The notes: generated by a model from the letters alone, not told the origin. DNA of 64,000 nucleotides from Conchocele bisecta (GCA_029237695.1 CM055277.1:39156242-39220241), one strand, 5' to 3'; positions 12,601-27,600 are shown, numbered from the stretch's first letter. Translations and numbers: made by a program.

Positions 12601-15600
12601 ACAATTTACGTTGTCCGGCGCAACAAGTCCTGTGGCAATATTTCGCAATGGTATAGTTCCATCGAATGGTGATCGCTCACGAAGAAATGTCAATATTAGC
12701 TCAACATCTTCACCATCATGATTCACACGCGGTCGACTTGCTCCTTATGCTGGTAACTGCTGACATGTTACTGATTCCAGTTCCTGCATCGCACTATTGA
12801 TAGAGAGACACACAGGTCGGGACATACGCCATGTTAATCTCTGAGCTTCTGTAAATCCCCTACCCTACTGAGACCACTACCTGACGTTTTCAGTGACCTC
12901 AGTGATTGTTCAATCACAAGATCTGTGCTTAGACCTGCCCAGAATCGGTCTGACTTTCGAAGCACATGGTGACTTTTTTCAAAGTGTGCGTAAACTTCTT
13001 TTGCAGGTACACATTTAAAGTGTAATGATTGTGCCCAGTTGCTGCCTGTATAGGAAGGGTTTCAGTGACGGCCTGAATATGTAGATGCCACTGACTGGTC
13101 CTCTCGGCTTTCAGTAATTGATCGTGCTGTCCACCTCCGCCCCCCCCAGATACAAAAAAATGGCTAAGTCCACACCTAAAGAAATTGACGGGGGCGGTCC
13201 CTAACTGAGCAAAACAGTTTTCTCTCTGCAAAAATATTACACAGCCCAGCACAGGGAGACTATTTTGTGCACGGAAATAGGTATTTCACTGATTTAGGTT
13301 TGTATGCTATTGAAATGGCCTTTGGGAGGTGTCACATTATTTGGGTTTTCTCCAGGGCAATGTGTAAGAAGTAGCACCCGATATGATGAAGTATTATGTC
13401 ATTAATTATTTTGGTAACTTACCATGTGACTTTGAGTAATTTCAAATGATGCCACCAAAAAACTTAATATTGTTGTTTTTGTTGTTGTTGTTGTTATTGA
13501 TGTTCCCGGATTTGATGCTTACTTTTCACGGCACTGCCCAATTAGCGAACAGAAAGGGTTGTCTGTATATGGCCAGTCAAGATATACTGGGAATTATCAA
13601 ATTATAAAGCAATATAAAACAGCAACAGTTATTCAACTACTTGAGTTTTGTGGAGCAGGGTTGAATCCAGGCCGATGAACTCACCCCTGGACCTGCGCCT
13701 GGGGGTAACGTCATAAACACTTTGAAATATGTATATACATATTCCTATATGTGGTTAATACATTTATATGGTGTAATGTGACTAGTTTTCATGATATTGA
13801 GCATTTAAGAATTTTTATATTACGCTTCGGCAGCCATCTTGAATTTATGCAAATTAGGTGCTTTCCCCAATGTGCATTCGGGTGCATTTTGGTTTATACA
13901 CTCACCAGACCATGCTGAAGCATAATCTGAAATAAAAGCTTGGTAAGCAATTAGTGGTGGGTCAACCTAGTAATGCACTGTATCTTTACTAGCCTATTAG
14001 CAGCAAAATACTATATAAGTTTTAACACTTTTAGTAAATTCTCAATCATTTTCCTGCACAAATAAAACATACATATACTATTAGAGGGACTGGTATACAT
14101 TGTATCATTTGTGTGTTTTATGGGACCACACGTTTGATAACAAACCTACATACCATATATCTAGATACTGGTCAGTACAGAAACACCTAAATCCAGCAGC
14201 CCCTTCACTGTTCTACATTGGGAGCAGACGAAAAACATGTGCTGCTGTTTATGTATTCTATTTATAAAGCCAGTGTATAACTGACAGGCTAGGGACGCTA
14301 TCAGTAATTGGATATGCCCCTCCTACTAAATTCGGTACCAGGGCACCGATTGTTGGGCCTTTAACAATTTTGAAAGAGCATTGTACATCGATCATTCCTA
14401 CCAAGTTTTGTCGAAATCCGGTTAGCGGTTCTTGAGAAGATTTTTTAAGAATTTGTGCTATTTTTAGACGGCGGCCATCTTGTATTACATAATGACGTCA
14501 TTTTAACAATTTTGTAATCCCCCTACCTAAGGACCATGACCATGAAGTTTGGTGACTATAGGCCCAATGGTTACAGAGGAGAAGACGTTTGAAAATGTTC
14601 ACGGACGACGACGACGACGGACACATTGCGGTCAAAATAGCTCACATGAGCTTCACTCAGGTGAGCTAAAAAAGGAACATTTGATTGAAGGGAGGATGCA
14701 AATATATCGAGATATGTATTGGACGGCATATGGCATTTCATGTTCCAGCAACAGCTAAGGTCATATAGAGACGGGACCACAGTTAAGTCTCATCCGACAG
14801 ACCAGTGGGATGGAAATACTATGTCAGTATTTTTCATGCCTAGAGTGAGGATTGAACTCACAACCTCAAGTATTGAAGTCCAATGACATATCCCCTAGAC
14901 CATGGCCCATCCCTTGAAAAAGGCAAAATATTTTCCATGTTTTCACAAAGGCAAATCGTATGTCAACTGATAGCTGGGAGCAGCAGTGTTTGATTGCCTG
15001 AATATTGAATACATTGTAAGCTCTATCCTCGAGGGTGCCCAGATTAGAGAGGTTCCACTGTGATTTACATATGTATGGGTACACAAGACACATGTGTGTG
15101 TATTGCAAATGAGAACAAACATTATCAGTAGAGATAAATTAGTGAAACAGTCTAATATATCAAGGGCATCCGCGGTTTAGATAGGTTCCATTGCAGTATA
15201 ATCTATGATCCCACTTTGAATACATACCCATAAAATGCCCTGTTTGGATCATTCATCAGCATTTGGTAGAAATCATCGAGAATTTTCACTTCGCCGGACG
15301 CCTTTGTATCAGCAAGCTTTGATGCGATAGATTGGTCTTGCAAAACCTCTGACATGTAAAAGAACAGATTATCACGATGCATGTGGGCCACCCATGATGG
15401 TCACATACACAGTCTGATCAGGGCCATTGCTGGTCACATATGCGGTCTGATCAGGGCCTATGATGGTCACATACACAGTCTGATCAGGGTCATTGCTGGT
15501 CACATATGCGGTCTGATCAGGGTCTATGCTGGTCATATACACAGTCTGATCAGGGCATATGATGGTCACATACACAGTCTGATCAGGGCCTATGATGGTC

Positions 15601-18600
15601 ACATACACAGTCTGATCAGGGCCATTGCTGGTCACATATGCGGTCTGATCAGGGTCTATGCTGGTCATATACATTCTGATCAGGGCATATGATGGTCACA
15701 TACAGTCTGATCAGGGCCTATGCTGGTCACATACACAGTCTGATCAGGGCTGATGGTCACATACAGTCTGATCAGGGCCATTGCTGGTCACATATGCGGT
15801 CTGATCAGGGTCTATGTGTCACATACAGGGTATGTCAGGTCTATGAGGTCATACATGTGGGTGATCAGACTATGTTGGTCACATACAGTCTGATGAGGGC
15901 CTGTGGTTCACATACACTGTTGATCAGGGCCCTATGAATAGGTTGGTCACTACACCGTCTGATCAGGGCCTATGCTGGTCACATTACACTGTCTGATCAG
16001 GGCATTTGTTGGTCTCATCACGTCTGATCAGGGCCTATGCTGGTCACTCACTGTCTGATCAGGGCCTATGTTGGTGGTCACATACACATTCGTGATCAGG
16101 GCCTTGATGGTCACATGTACAGTCTGATATATGTGGTCACAGTTGATCTGTATGATAGATGGTCATATACACAGTCTGATCAGGGCCTATGCTGGTCACA
16201 TACAGTCTGATCAGGGCCTATGATGGTCACATACACAGTCTGATCAGGGCCTATGATGGTCACATACACAGTCTGATCCACAGGTGGAAGACTCGGACCT
16301 ATGACACCAAAAAAATGCCTATTAAAAAAAATCCCATTACCCCACCCACTTGGTCTCGTACAGTTCTATACGTTAATTCAAGGTGGGTATAAATAGCGCT
16401 ATTATAGAAAGAGCCCTCTTTTTGCCGGCTCGCACAAACACAATAAACATCGATTAAATGTATGAAATATGTCTCTGGCAATCGATAAAGGTATTAGGTG
16501 TGTGAATATACTCACTTCAAATCGCTGTTTCAAGTATTTATTGAGTTATTCGCGTTTTGATTACCCCATCCAAAGCGAAAGTTGCGTGTACGAAAGAATC
16601 TCACACAGAATCGGAGGCCGTCCGGCTGGATTATCGGTCATATTTGGCCGATAGCTGATCGCCAGCTCAAACTAAAGTCGTGCACCATGATCATATACAT
16701 TAGAGACTCCAACCATACAAAGTTCGTCCAATTGTGATCGTTCACCGATCTAAAAAAACACTTTTTTGTCTAATTTCGTTCATTATCTGGAACTGGGTCA
16801 ATGCACCATCTTCCATAATACAACCGGAAGCGTCTATGTAAAGAACATCTCTGATTGGCTAAATCTAAACTGTGATGACATCATTCAACCTATTTCGGGA
16901 TTGTGGAAGACATAATCTGATAGTACGCGAATCATGAATGAAAGTAGAAAAAAGGTGTTTTTTAGAACGGTGAACGATCACAATTGGACGAACTTTGTAT
17001 GGTTGGAGTTGCTAATGTATATGGTCATGGTGCACCACTTTAGTTTGAGCTGGCGATCTGTTATTGGTCAAATATGACCGATAATCCACGCCGGACGGCC
17101 TCCGATTCTGTGTGAGATTCTTTCGTACACGCAACTTTCGCTTTGGATGGGGTAATCAAAACGCGAATAACTCAATAAATACTTGAAACAGCGATTTGAA
17201 GTGAGTATATTCACACACCTAATACCTTTATCGATTGCCAGAGACATATTTCATACATTTAATCGATGTTTATTGTGTTTGTGCGAGCCGACAAAAAGAG
17301 GGCTCTTTCTATAATAGCGCTATTTATACCCACCTTGAATTAACGTATAGAACTGTACGAGACCAAGTGGGTGGGGTAATGGGATTTTTTTTAATAGGCA
17401 TTTTTTTGGTGTCATAGGTCCGAGTCTTCCACCTGTGGTCTGATCAGGGCCTATGATGGTCACATACACAGTCTGATCAGGGCCTATGCTGATCACATAC
17501 ACAGTCTGATCAGGGTCAATGATGGTCAAATACAGTCTGATCACAGGCATATGATGGTCACATACACAGTCTGATCAGAGCCTATGATGGTCACATACAC
17601 AGTCTGATCAGGGCCTATGTTGGTCACATACACAGTCTGATCAGGGCCTATGCTGGTCACATACACAGTCTGATCAGGGCCTATGCTGGTCTTTCACAGT
17701 CTGATCAGGGCCTATGATGGTCATATACACAGTCTGATCAGGGCCTATGATGGTCACATACACAGTCTGATCAGGGCCTATGATGGTCACATACACAGTC
17801 TGATCAGGGCCTATGATAGTCACATACACAGTCTGATTAGGGCCTATGCTCATCACATACACTGTCTGATCAGGGCCTATGATGGTCATATACACAGTCT
17901 GATCAGGGCCTATGCTGGTCACATACAGTCTGATCAGGGTCTATGATGGTCATATACACAGTCTGATCAGGGCCTATGATGGTCACATACACAGTCTGAT
18001 CAGGGCCTATGCTGGTCACATACACAGTCTGATCAGGGCCTATGCTGGTCACATACGCAGTCTAATCTAATTGTAAATTTAGTAAACTTATTTCATGAAA
18101 TTACGCAGATGTCTGTACAAAATCGCATGGCGTGTCTCATATGATGAACGGGTGGCCAGATTAGCTCAGTAGGTAAGTAGGTAGAGCGTCGGACTGCGAA
18201 TCGGGAGACCCCAGGTTCGATTCCCACCTTTGCCGCTGCAAATGGTCGATTCGGCGTGTCCTTGGGCAAGACAACTTCGTACTAGCCTAGTCCTATCGGA
18301 TGGGGACTAAAATAGTCCGTCCCGACATGCAATGTCATCGAGCCAGTGCCGTCGTTAAATCAAAGCATTTACATTTTCATATGATGAACAAGATCTGGGG
18401 CCCTTGTTACTAAGCTTTGTACTACTAAGAAGTTTGTAAGTGCAAAACTAAAATTCACAACAAAGTTCGCATCAGCAGCCTATTTTAGGAAATCTTTGGA
18501 GAATCTGTTCAGATTCAATGACACCTACATGTATGTGGAACATGGTAGCTTTACTGGACCATGTTAATGTGTGAAGTTAATTTATAGAAATCTTTGTACA

Positions 18601-21600
18601 AACATTTTTGTCGTACAAAGTTAATGAAACGGGCCCCAGAACTGGTCACACACACTGGTCAGACATGTTGATTTGCAGAAACGTAGCATCACAACACACA
18701 CTACTGACCTTTGAGTGAATTCTGGAGGTCATCACACACTGACCTTTGAGAGAATTATGAAGCTCATCACACACCGACCTTTGAGAGAAATCAGACAAAC
18801 AGGAGAATACACACACACTGAACTTTGAGTGAATTCTGGAGGCCATCACATACGACCTTTGAGAGAATTCAGACAAGCATGAGAATACACACCCACTGAC
18901 CTTTAAGAGAATGTTTGAAGCCGGAGGAGGCGTGAACGAGGACAAACTTGGACTTGTTGTCGAGGATGACCTTGTAGTCCAACTTCAGGGCCTGCTGGAA
19001 CAGGTACGTGGCAAACTGGTCCTGAAATACAACCAGTCTGATCAGGATCTACGCTGTTCGCCATTGCATCAATGAAACATCAGCCATGCTCCTAACAAGC
19101 AATATAGATTGTTATCAGGCTACAGGATTTGATCAGGATTTTATTTGATTTATTATTGTTTAACAGCCTATCGACAACTAAAGTCATTTAAAGCCAGGCC
19201 AACGGGTTCAATCCCACATGTAACCTGCTGCATTGGGGGGAAACTTCCAAAATCAGAACGGAATATTTACATCGAAATAAATATATATTCAGCCCTGAAA
19301 TTAGAATAACCTAACCTGGTACCAGGTCCATACCACACCAGTCACTTGGCCCCTTCCCCTAAAGTAATATGATTAGGAATAATCGTATAACTCTTGTAAG
19401 GGTTATAACCGGATTCAACTCTCAAGTAACAAGAAAGTGAAAAAACGTACCTGAGGGTCAAACCAGGGATATCGGGATTCATGTAAGGATGAACCCCTAT
19501 CAATAAATTTACTTCCGACCTGCACCCATTTGATCAGGAGCTAGACTGGTCACAGATCCCATACGCCCTATGTCTCCAGTGACAGTCACATATGAGATAA
19601 GCCATGTGATTTTGCACCGAAGAAAATGTGCAATTTTTCGTGAAAAATATTGACAGAAACTGTGATATGTTCTGTAAATGACGACAATAGAATTCCGCAT
19701 TTGCTAGGAATTTTTTTTTAACTTTTGACGTCATTCACAAGAGTGCCGAAGGTCACAATATACGCCCGTCGAGGCAAGGCCAGTCAACAAGGGGAGATAA
19801 CTCATCTTGACGTGATAAACATGTAAACCAAATTTGGTTACGATCCGTCAAGTAGAACTTGACTTATTGCGTGGACAAGGATACAGAGTGCGAAAATTAA
19901 AAATGGCCGCCAAGGGGAGATAAGTCATCAGACATTTTTCAAAATCAATAGGCTTCTTCGTCTTGCCGTGATAAAAATGTATACCGAATTTAGTTATGAT
20001 CGATCAAGTAGAACTTGAGTTATTGCGTGGACAGAATGCGAAAATTAAAAATGGCTGCCAAAGGGAGATAAGTATTAGAAATATTTCAAAATCAATCGGC
20101 TTCTTTGTCTTGCCATGATAAACATGTATACCGAATTTGGTTTCGATCGGTGAAGTAGAGCTTGAGTTATTGCGTGGACAAGGATACAGAGTGTGAAAAT
20201 TAAAAATGGCCGCCAAGGGGAGATAAGTCATCGGAAAATCAATAGGCTTCTTCGGCTTGCCGTGATAAACATGTATACCAAATTTGGTTACAATCCGTCA
20301 AGTAGACTCTAGTTATTGCGTGGACAAGCTGTGCCCACAGGTGGAAGACTCGGACCTATGACACCAAAAAAAAGCCTATTAAAAAAATCCCATTACCCCA
20401 CCCACTTGGTCTCGTACATTACCATCTTCTATTTATAGAAAGGTGGGTAAGAATATGGCTATTATAGAAAGAGCCCTCTCTTTTCCGATTCGCACAAACA
20501 CAATAAACATCGATTAAATGTATGAAATATGTCTCTGGCAATCGATAAAGGTATTAGGTGTGTGAATATACTCACTTCAAATCGCTGTTTCAAGCATTTA
20601 TTGAGTTATTCGCGTTTTGATTACCCCATCCAAAGCGAAAGTTGTGTGTACGAAAGAATCTCACACAGAATCGGAGGCCGTCCGACGTGGATTATCGGTC
20701 ATATTTGGCCAATAGCTGATCGCCAGCTCAAACTAATGACGTGCACCATGACCATATACATTAGAAACTCCAACCATACAACGTTCGTCCAATTGTGATC
20801 GTTCACCGAACTAAAAAACACTTTTTTTGTCTGATTTCGTTCATTATCTGGAACTGGGTCAATGCACCATCTTCCATAATACAACCGGAAGCGTCTATGT
20901 AAAGAACATCTCTGATTGGCTAAATCTAAACTGTGATGACGTCATTCAACCTATTTCGGGATTCCGGAAGACATAATCTGATAGTACGCGAATCATGAAT
21001 GAAAGTAGAAAAAATGTGTTTTTTAGATCGGTGAACGATCACAATTGGACGAACTTTGATGGTTGGAGTTGCTAATGTATATGGTCATGGTGCACGACTT
21101 TAGTTTGAGCTGGCGATCAGTTATTGGTCAAATATGACCGATAATCCACGCCGGACGGCCCCCGATTCTGTGTGAGATTCTTTCGTACATGCAAATTTCG
21201 CTTTGGATGGGGTATACAAAATGCGAATAACTGAATAAATGCTGGAAACAGCGATTTGAAGTGAATATATTCACACACCTAATACCTTTATCGATTGCCA
21301 GAGACAGAAGTCATACATTTAATCGATGTTTATTGTGTTTGTGTGAGCCGGAAAAGAGAGGGCTCTTTCTATAATAGCCATATTGATACTCACCTTTATA
21401 AATAGAATATGGTACTGTACGAGACCAAGTGGGTGGGGTAATGGGATTTTTTTAATAGGCATTTTTTTTGTGTCGTAGGTCCGAGTCTTCCACCTGTGGC
21501 TGTGCCCACCCGCCCGCCCGTACAAGATGAATACATAATAATACGTCCCGCTTTTTCAAACGGGCGTATAAAAACAAAAGTAAATTTTGAAAATATTTTT

Positions 21601-24600
21601 CATGAGATAACACACATCATCTTAGGTAGAAAATCACATGGCATACATCATATGTGGTCGTTGTTTTGATGAGTGTAATGCCATACCTTGACAAAGCCTG
21701 GGCTGGCCACTAGGACGCACTTAACAACTGAAACAGACAAGCACAACATGTGTATGTGGACCTGCCTCTGCTGTTATTGACTAATGTCTGTTTCACGTTT
21801 TGCTGCCGACAAACTTTTGGCTATTAAACACATTAAATCTAAAAAATATTTAAAAGTAAGTACTTTTTTATCAATAACAAAAAAGTCACCCTCCCCAAAA
21901 ATATTTATTTGATGAAATTCAATCAAATATTGATTTTAATGCGAAAAAACAATTTTCCTATGGGAATTTAACATGGGGGCGGGCTAAAAGCAGATTTTTT
22001 TTAAATATTTTTTTTATTTGTGGACCGATTTTCAAAATCTAACTTTTGTTTACTTAGTTACATCATTTTCAAGCTATCTCGCCAGGTTTTGGAGTCAATT
22101 TCTAAAAAAAATTGTTTTTTGATTCAGGATAAAACAAGAAACGAGGCAAAGCCACGAAGGCCAGGTTTTTTCCAAGCATGGACACTTGGATAACATAATT
22201 ATACCCACTTTTTGTAGACTAGATGGCCGTGGCCTGCATGTCGCGCCTTGGGGCGAGGCATGGACATTAAAAAAATAGATATAGTAGATGGAAAAATGTT
22301 AACAAAAAAACTTTAACCGGACACTCGGACGTATGGACAGACGGATGGACGGACGGACGTATGCCAAAATGCCGACGATATCGCGCTTTCCGCAAGCGGG
22401 TGCAACAATGATGATAAACACCCATGTGAAGTATCAAGGTAATGGGTGAAGAAGTTGCAGAGATATAGTACACGAAAAAACTTTAACAAATAAATTCAAA
22501 GTAATTTGACCTTGACATTGATCACAGGGGCCGCACGGTTGGGGTTTAGAATGAAAATATGGACGATGATAAAACACCCTTGTGAAGTTTCATCAAGGTA
22601 ATGGGCGACGAAGCAGATTGCAGAGATATAGTATAAAAAAAAGGAAAAAATTTTGTTTTAACCACACATTTAACCAGACGTACGTTAAAAAGTTAACGTT
22701 GAAAATGGCTAAGTCAATTACGTAGAAATAATAGGTGAAGGTAAAAAAATGGTCACATGTTGGATAGTTGTATGTGGTAGGCACCCCTTGGTTATGAAGC
22801 TGTGAAAGTTTGGTGGTCCTAGGTGGTACAGTACCAAAGAAATGGACTTAAACACGAAAACTTAACATTGAAAACGCGAAAACTTAACATTAACAAGAAA
22901 CGAGGCAAAGCCACGAAGGCCAGGTTTTTTCCAAGCATGGACACTTGGATAACATAATTATACCCACTTTTTGTAGACTAGATGGCCGTGGCCTGCATGT
23001 CGCGCCTTGGGGCGAGGCATGGACACTAAAAAAATAGATATAGTAGATGGAAAAATTTTAACGAAAAAACTTTAACCGGACACTCGGACGTATGGACGGA
23101 CGGACATATGCCAAAATGCCGACGATATCGCACTTTCCGCAAGCGGGTGCGACAATGATGATAAACACCCATGTGAAGTATCAAGGTAATGGGTGAAGCA
23201 GTTGCAGAGATATAGTACACGAAAAAACTTTAACAAATAAATTCAAAGTAATTTGACCTTGACATTGATCACAGGGGCTGCACGGTTGGGGTTAGAATGA
23301 AAATATGGACGATGATAAACACCCATGTGAAGTTTCAAGGTAATGGGTGAAGCAGTTGCAGAGATATACTACACAAAAAAACTTTAACAAAAAAATTCAA
23401 AGTAATTTGACCTTGACATTGGGCACAGGGGCCGCACGGTTGGGGGTTAGAGTGAAAATATGGACGATGATAAACACCCATGTGAAGTTTCAAGGTAATG
23501 AGCGAAGCAGTTGCAGAGATATAGTATAACAAAAAAGTTTTAACCAAAAAATTTAACCAGATGTACGTTAAAAAGTTAACGTTGAAAATGGCTAAGTCAA
23601 TTACGTAGAAATAATAGGTGAAGGTAAAAAAATGGTCACATGTTGGATAGTTGTATGTGGTAGGCAACCCTTGGTTATGAAGCTGTGAAAGTTTGGTGGT
23701 CCTAGGTGGTACAGTACCAAAGAAATGGACTTAAACACTAAAACTTAACATTGTAAACGCGAAAAGTTAACATTGAAAATGACTAAGTCGACTGCGCGGA
23801 AAAAATGGGTCAAGTAAAAAAAAAGTAACATGTTGGATAGTGATATGTGGTGGGCACCCCTTGATTATGAAGCTGTGAAAGTTTGGTGGTTCTAGGTGGT
23901 ACAGTACCAAAGAAATGGACTTAAACACGAAAACTTAACATTGAAAACGCGAAAACTTAACATTGAAAATGGCTAAGTCGATTGCGAGGAAAAAATGGGT
24001 CAAGTTAAAAACAAGAAACGAGGCAAAGCCACGAAGGCCAGGTTTTTTCCAAGCATAGACACTTGGATAACATAATTATACCCACTTTTTGTAGACTAGA
24101 TGGCCGTGGCCTGCATGTCGCGCCTTGGGGTGAGGCATGGACACTAAAAAAATAGATATAGTAGATGGAAAAACTTTAACCAAAAAACTTTAATCGGACA
24201 CACGGACGAACGGACGGACGTATGCCAAAATGCCGACGATATCGCGCTTTCCGCAAGCAGGTGTGACAATGATGATAAACACCCATGTGAAGTATCAAGG
24301 TATTGGGTGAAGCAGTTGCAGAGATATAGTACACGAAAAAACTTTAACAAAAAAATTCAAAGCAATTTGAACTTGACATAGGGCACAGGATCGCGCTTTC
24401 CGCAAGCAGGTGCGACAATGATGATAAACACCCATGTGAAGTATCAAGGTATTGGGTGAAGCAGTTGCAGAGATATAGTACACGAACAAAATTTAACAAA
24501 AAAATTCAAAGTAATTTGACCTTGACATTGGGCACAGGATCGCGCTTTCCGCAAGCAGGTGCAACAATGATGATAAACACCCATGTGAAGTATCAAGGTA

Positions 24601-27600
24601 TTGGGTGAAGCAGTTACAGAGATATAGTACACGAAAAAACTTTAACAAAAAAATTCAAAGTAATTTGACCTTGACATTGGGCACAGGATCGCGCTTTCCG
24701 TAAGCAGGTGCGACAATGATGATAAACACCCATGTGAAGTATCAAGGTATTGGGTGAAGCAGTTGCAGAGATATAGTACACGAAAAAACTTTAACAAAAA
24801 AATTCAAAGTAATTTGACCTTGACATTGGGCACAGGATCGCGCTTTCCGCAAGCAGGTGCGACAATGATGATAAACACCCATGTGAAGTATCAAGGTATT
24901 GGGTGAAGCAGTTGCAGAGATATAGTACACGAAAAAACTTTAACAAAAAAATTCAAAGTAATTTGACCTTGACATTGGGCACAGGGGCCGCACGCTTGGG
25001 GGTTAGAGTGAAAATATGGATGATGATAAACACCATGTGAAGTTTCAAGGTAATGGGCGAAGCAGTTGCAGAGATATAGTATAACGAAAAAGTTTTAACC
25101 AAAAAACTCGAACCAGACGTATGTTAAAAAGTTAACGTTGAAAAAGTCAATTACGTAGAAATAATAGGTGAAGGTAAAAAAATGGTCACATGTTGGATAG
25201 TTGTATGTGGTAGGCACCCCTTGGTTATGAAGCTGTGAAAGTTTGGTGGTCCTAGGTGGTACAGTACCAAAGAAATGGACTTAAACACGAAAACTTAACA
25301 TTGTAAACGCGAAAACTTAACATTGAAAATGGCTAAGTCGACTGCGCGGAAAAAAAGGTGAAGTTAAAAAAAAAAGTAACATGTTGGATAGTGATATGTG
25401 GTGGGTACCCCTTGATTATGAAGCTGTGAAAGTTTGGTGGTCTTAGGTGGTACAGTACCAAAGAAATGACTGGACTTAAACACGAAAACTTAACATTGTA
25501 AACGCGAAAACTTAACATTGAAAATGGCTAAATCGACTACGCGGAAAAAATGGGTCAAGTTAAAAAAAAAGTAACATGTTGGATAGTGATATGTGGTGGG
25601 CACCCCTTGATTATGAAGCTGTGAAAGTTTGGTGGTCCTAGGTGGTACAGTAACAAAGAAATGGACTCAAACACGAAAACTTAACATTGATTGTGGACGC
25701 CGCCCGCCGCCCGCCCGCCGCCCGCCCGGCTTTCGCCAATCCAATAGCCTGGATTTTTTTTCAAAAAACCTGGCTAAAAAAGTAACATGTTGGATAGTGA
25801 TATGTGGTGGGCACCCCTTGATTATGAAGCTGTGAAAGTTTGGTGGTCCTAGGTGGTACAGTACCAAAGAAATGGACTTAAACACGAAAACTTAACATTG
25901 ACAACGCGAAAACTTAACATTGAAAATGGCTAAGTTGATTGCGCGGAAAAAATGGGTCAAGTTAAAAAAAAAGTAACATGTTGGATAGTGATATGTGGTG
26001 GGCACCCCTTGATTATGAAGCTGTGAAAGTTTGGTGGTCCTAGGTGGTACAGTAACAAAGAAATGGACTCAAACACGAAAACTGAACATAATATCTAATT
26101 TTGGGATGCAAGTTAGTATTTTGTTGACTGCATTATTGTTCAAATGATTCAAGGTCAGCTAATGAGACCAAGGTCAAGGTCAAATGTTGAATATCGCATG
26201 CACCAGTTATTTTTCGCTGCTGAAAATTTCAATGAATGTCTGTTTTGGAACATGAATACTGTATTTATATATACAGATCCATTGTTAATGTAGGATACCT
26301 ATAATGGTAATACACTAGTTATGCACCATGTATCGAGGAACAACAATAACCCTACTGATGATGGTGTGACACTCTCTAGCGCAGGTGTGCTGCAATAACA
26401 ACACTCGGAGGAACACTACCAGAACAATGTTTGCGAGTATATTGAAGTTTATTTTTGTTATTGTCGAATCCATATTGCTGTCATACCATATATGTATTCC
26501 AATAAATACACAGTTACCTCCCCTGATACCTAAATTTGCCATTTGCATTCCTCAGTCACTTCATAGCCAACGAACTTCGCCCAATGACAATTGGGTTCAA
26601 ATAAGCGGTTTATCTACCATTGATAACCGTATAGAACCTGCACTGTAAGAAAATACCCTTGTGAACAGATCTTTGTCTTTGACAACGTAGATATTGATAC
26701 CACACACTGACCGGACATGGAACATGACATGTGCTAGGTGGCATTGCTAGTTCACTCCAGCTGGACAGAGTGGGTAAGAACAGCTGCCTCGTTCAACACA
26801 AGTTCAATCAGCTGATATTGCTGGCCGATTCGCAGAGATCCCTATCAGAAAGTTTAGAAAAACACATGTACCTGCTCTCAAAAAAATGTATTCATCGGAA
26901 CACTTGAATCTGCCAAAGACAATATACCATACAATCGTTACATTCGACCAACCACTGTACAAGAAAGCAGCTGAAATCATACAGGCATCCCCTGAACTGA
27001 ACGAACAGGCTGGTAGTGAGATTAGTTGGATTTCATCTGTTGATTTCATACATGGTTGCAATCGCACATGTCATGGCCGAAAGTGGTTTATCTAATCTAT
27101 GGGAGATTATATATGCCCCAAAGACAGTCAAGCACATGATGACAGGGCATACTTATTCCCGTGCACTCCTGGCACACATGCTGAGCGTCTCTTGTTGAGA
27201 ATATGCTTGATACAGAGGAGTGTTTGTCTGCAGTAAACATAGGGCATCTAAAGGCTATTCATGAGATGTTGCTCAAACATGAATTGGAGCCAGGTGCAGT
27301 TCAAATGGAGTCGGTTGTAACACAACTCACAGACGTTCTTGGTGGTCTAGAAAGTGACCTGGCTGCAGAATCAAGGACCGGAAAATTGTGGATTGTCTAG
27401 CTGAAATGGTGCGGCTGATACTCTTATTCCTGCGTGCCGAAAGAACTGGTGATTGGGAACTGCTCCTGTTCTGCATTAATGCAATGATCCAACTATTTCA
27501 CTCTCTGACTGGTGGTCATGTGAAATATGCAAAATGTGCAAGTCTTTACCATACCAGATGATGAAACTCATATCATGGATGAAAATCAGCGTACTACATA

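Larger units (their letters stand above)
9131..14360. mobile_element. TTAA-target element inserted in family A
   Basis: TTAA (9127-9130 and 14361-14364) flanks a 5230-bp block whose first nine bases aggcccaac are the complement of its last nine. Removing it restores the family A repeat (…accatttTTAAcaa…). TTAA duplication is typical of piggyBac and Kolobok; no transposase of either is visible. It contains inner inverted repeats, a family F1 fragment and a decayed ORF. Confidence 0.65.
7710..14670 (+). mobile_element. Helentron-like element family A, split by a 5.2-kb insertion
   Basis: The 5' end acaagagagccatgatgg begins exactly where family F1 ends. Gctcacctga (7737-7746) is complementary to tcaggtgagc (14657-14666), which forms the 3' hairpin before taaaa. 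The interior units hold 'gcggccatcttggat', 'gaccccggggtcaccat' and 'agcattgtacatcgatcatt'. It is interrupted at 9131-14360. A reverse, uninterrupted copy is at 56391-57542. Confidence 0.65.

Noticed and set aside
15372..15692. Long opposed ORFs with 11-residue repeats (GPDQTVYVT…)
   Set aside because: The 33-bp satellite is divisible by three and stays open on both strands. No start context, splice sites or family match.
15385..18065. CRISPR-like repeat array
   Set aside because: The 33-bp units are contiguous with no unique spacers, and the genome is animal. The 34-bp array at 38170 is likewise a plain minisatellite.
18153..18240. tRNA gene
   Set aside because: A and B boxes are present, but the D-arm contains a duplicated stretch and a SINE body follows, so I call it a SINE. 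The same applies to 42781-42850 and 43009-43080.
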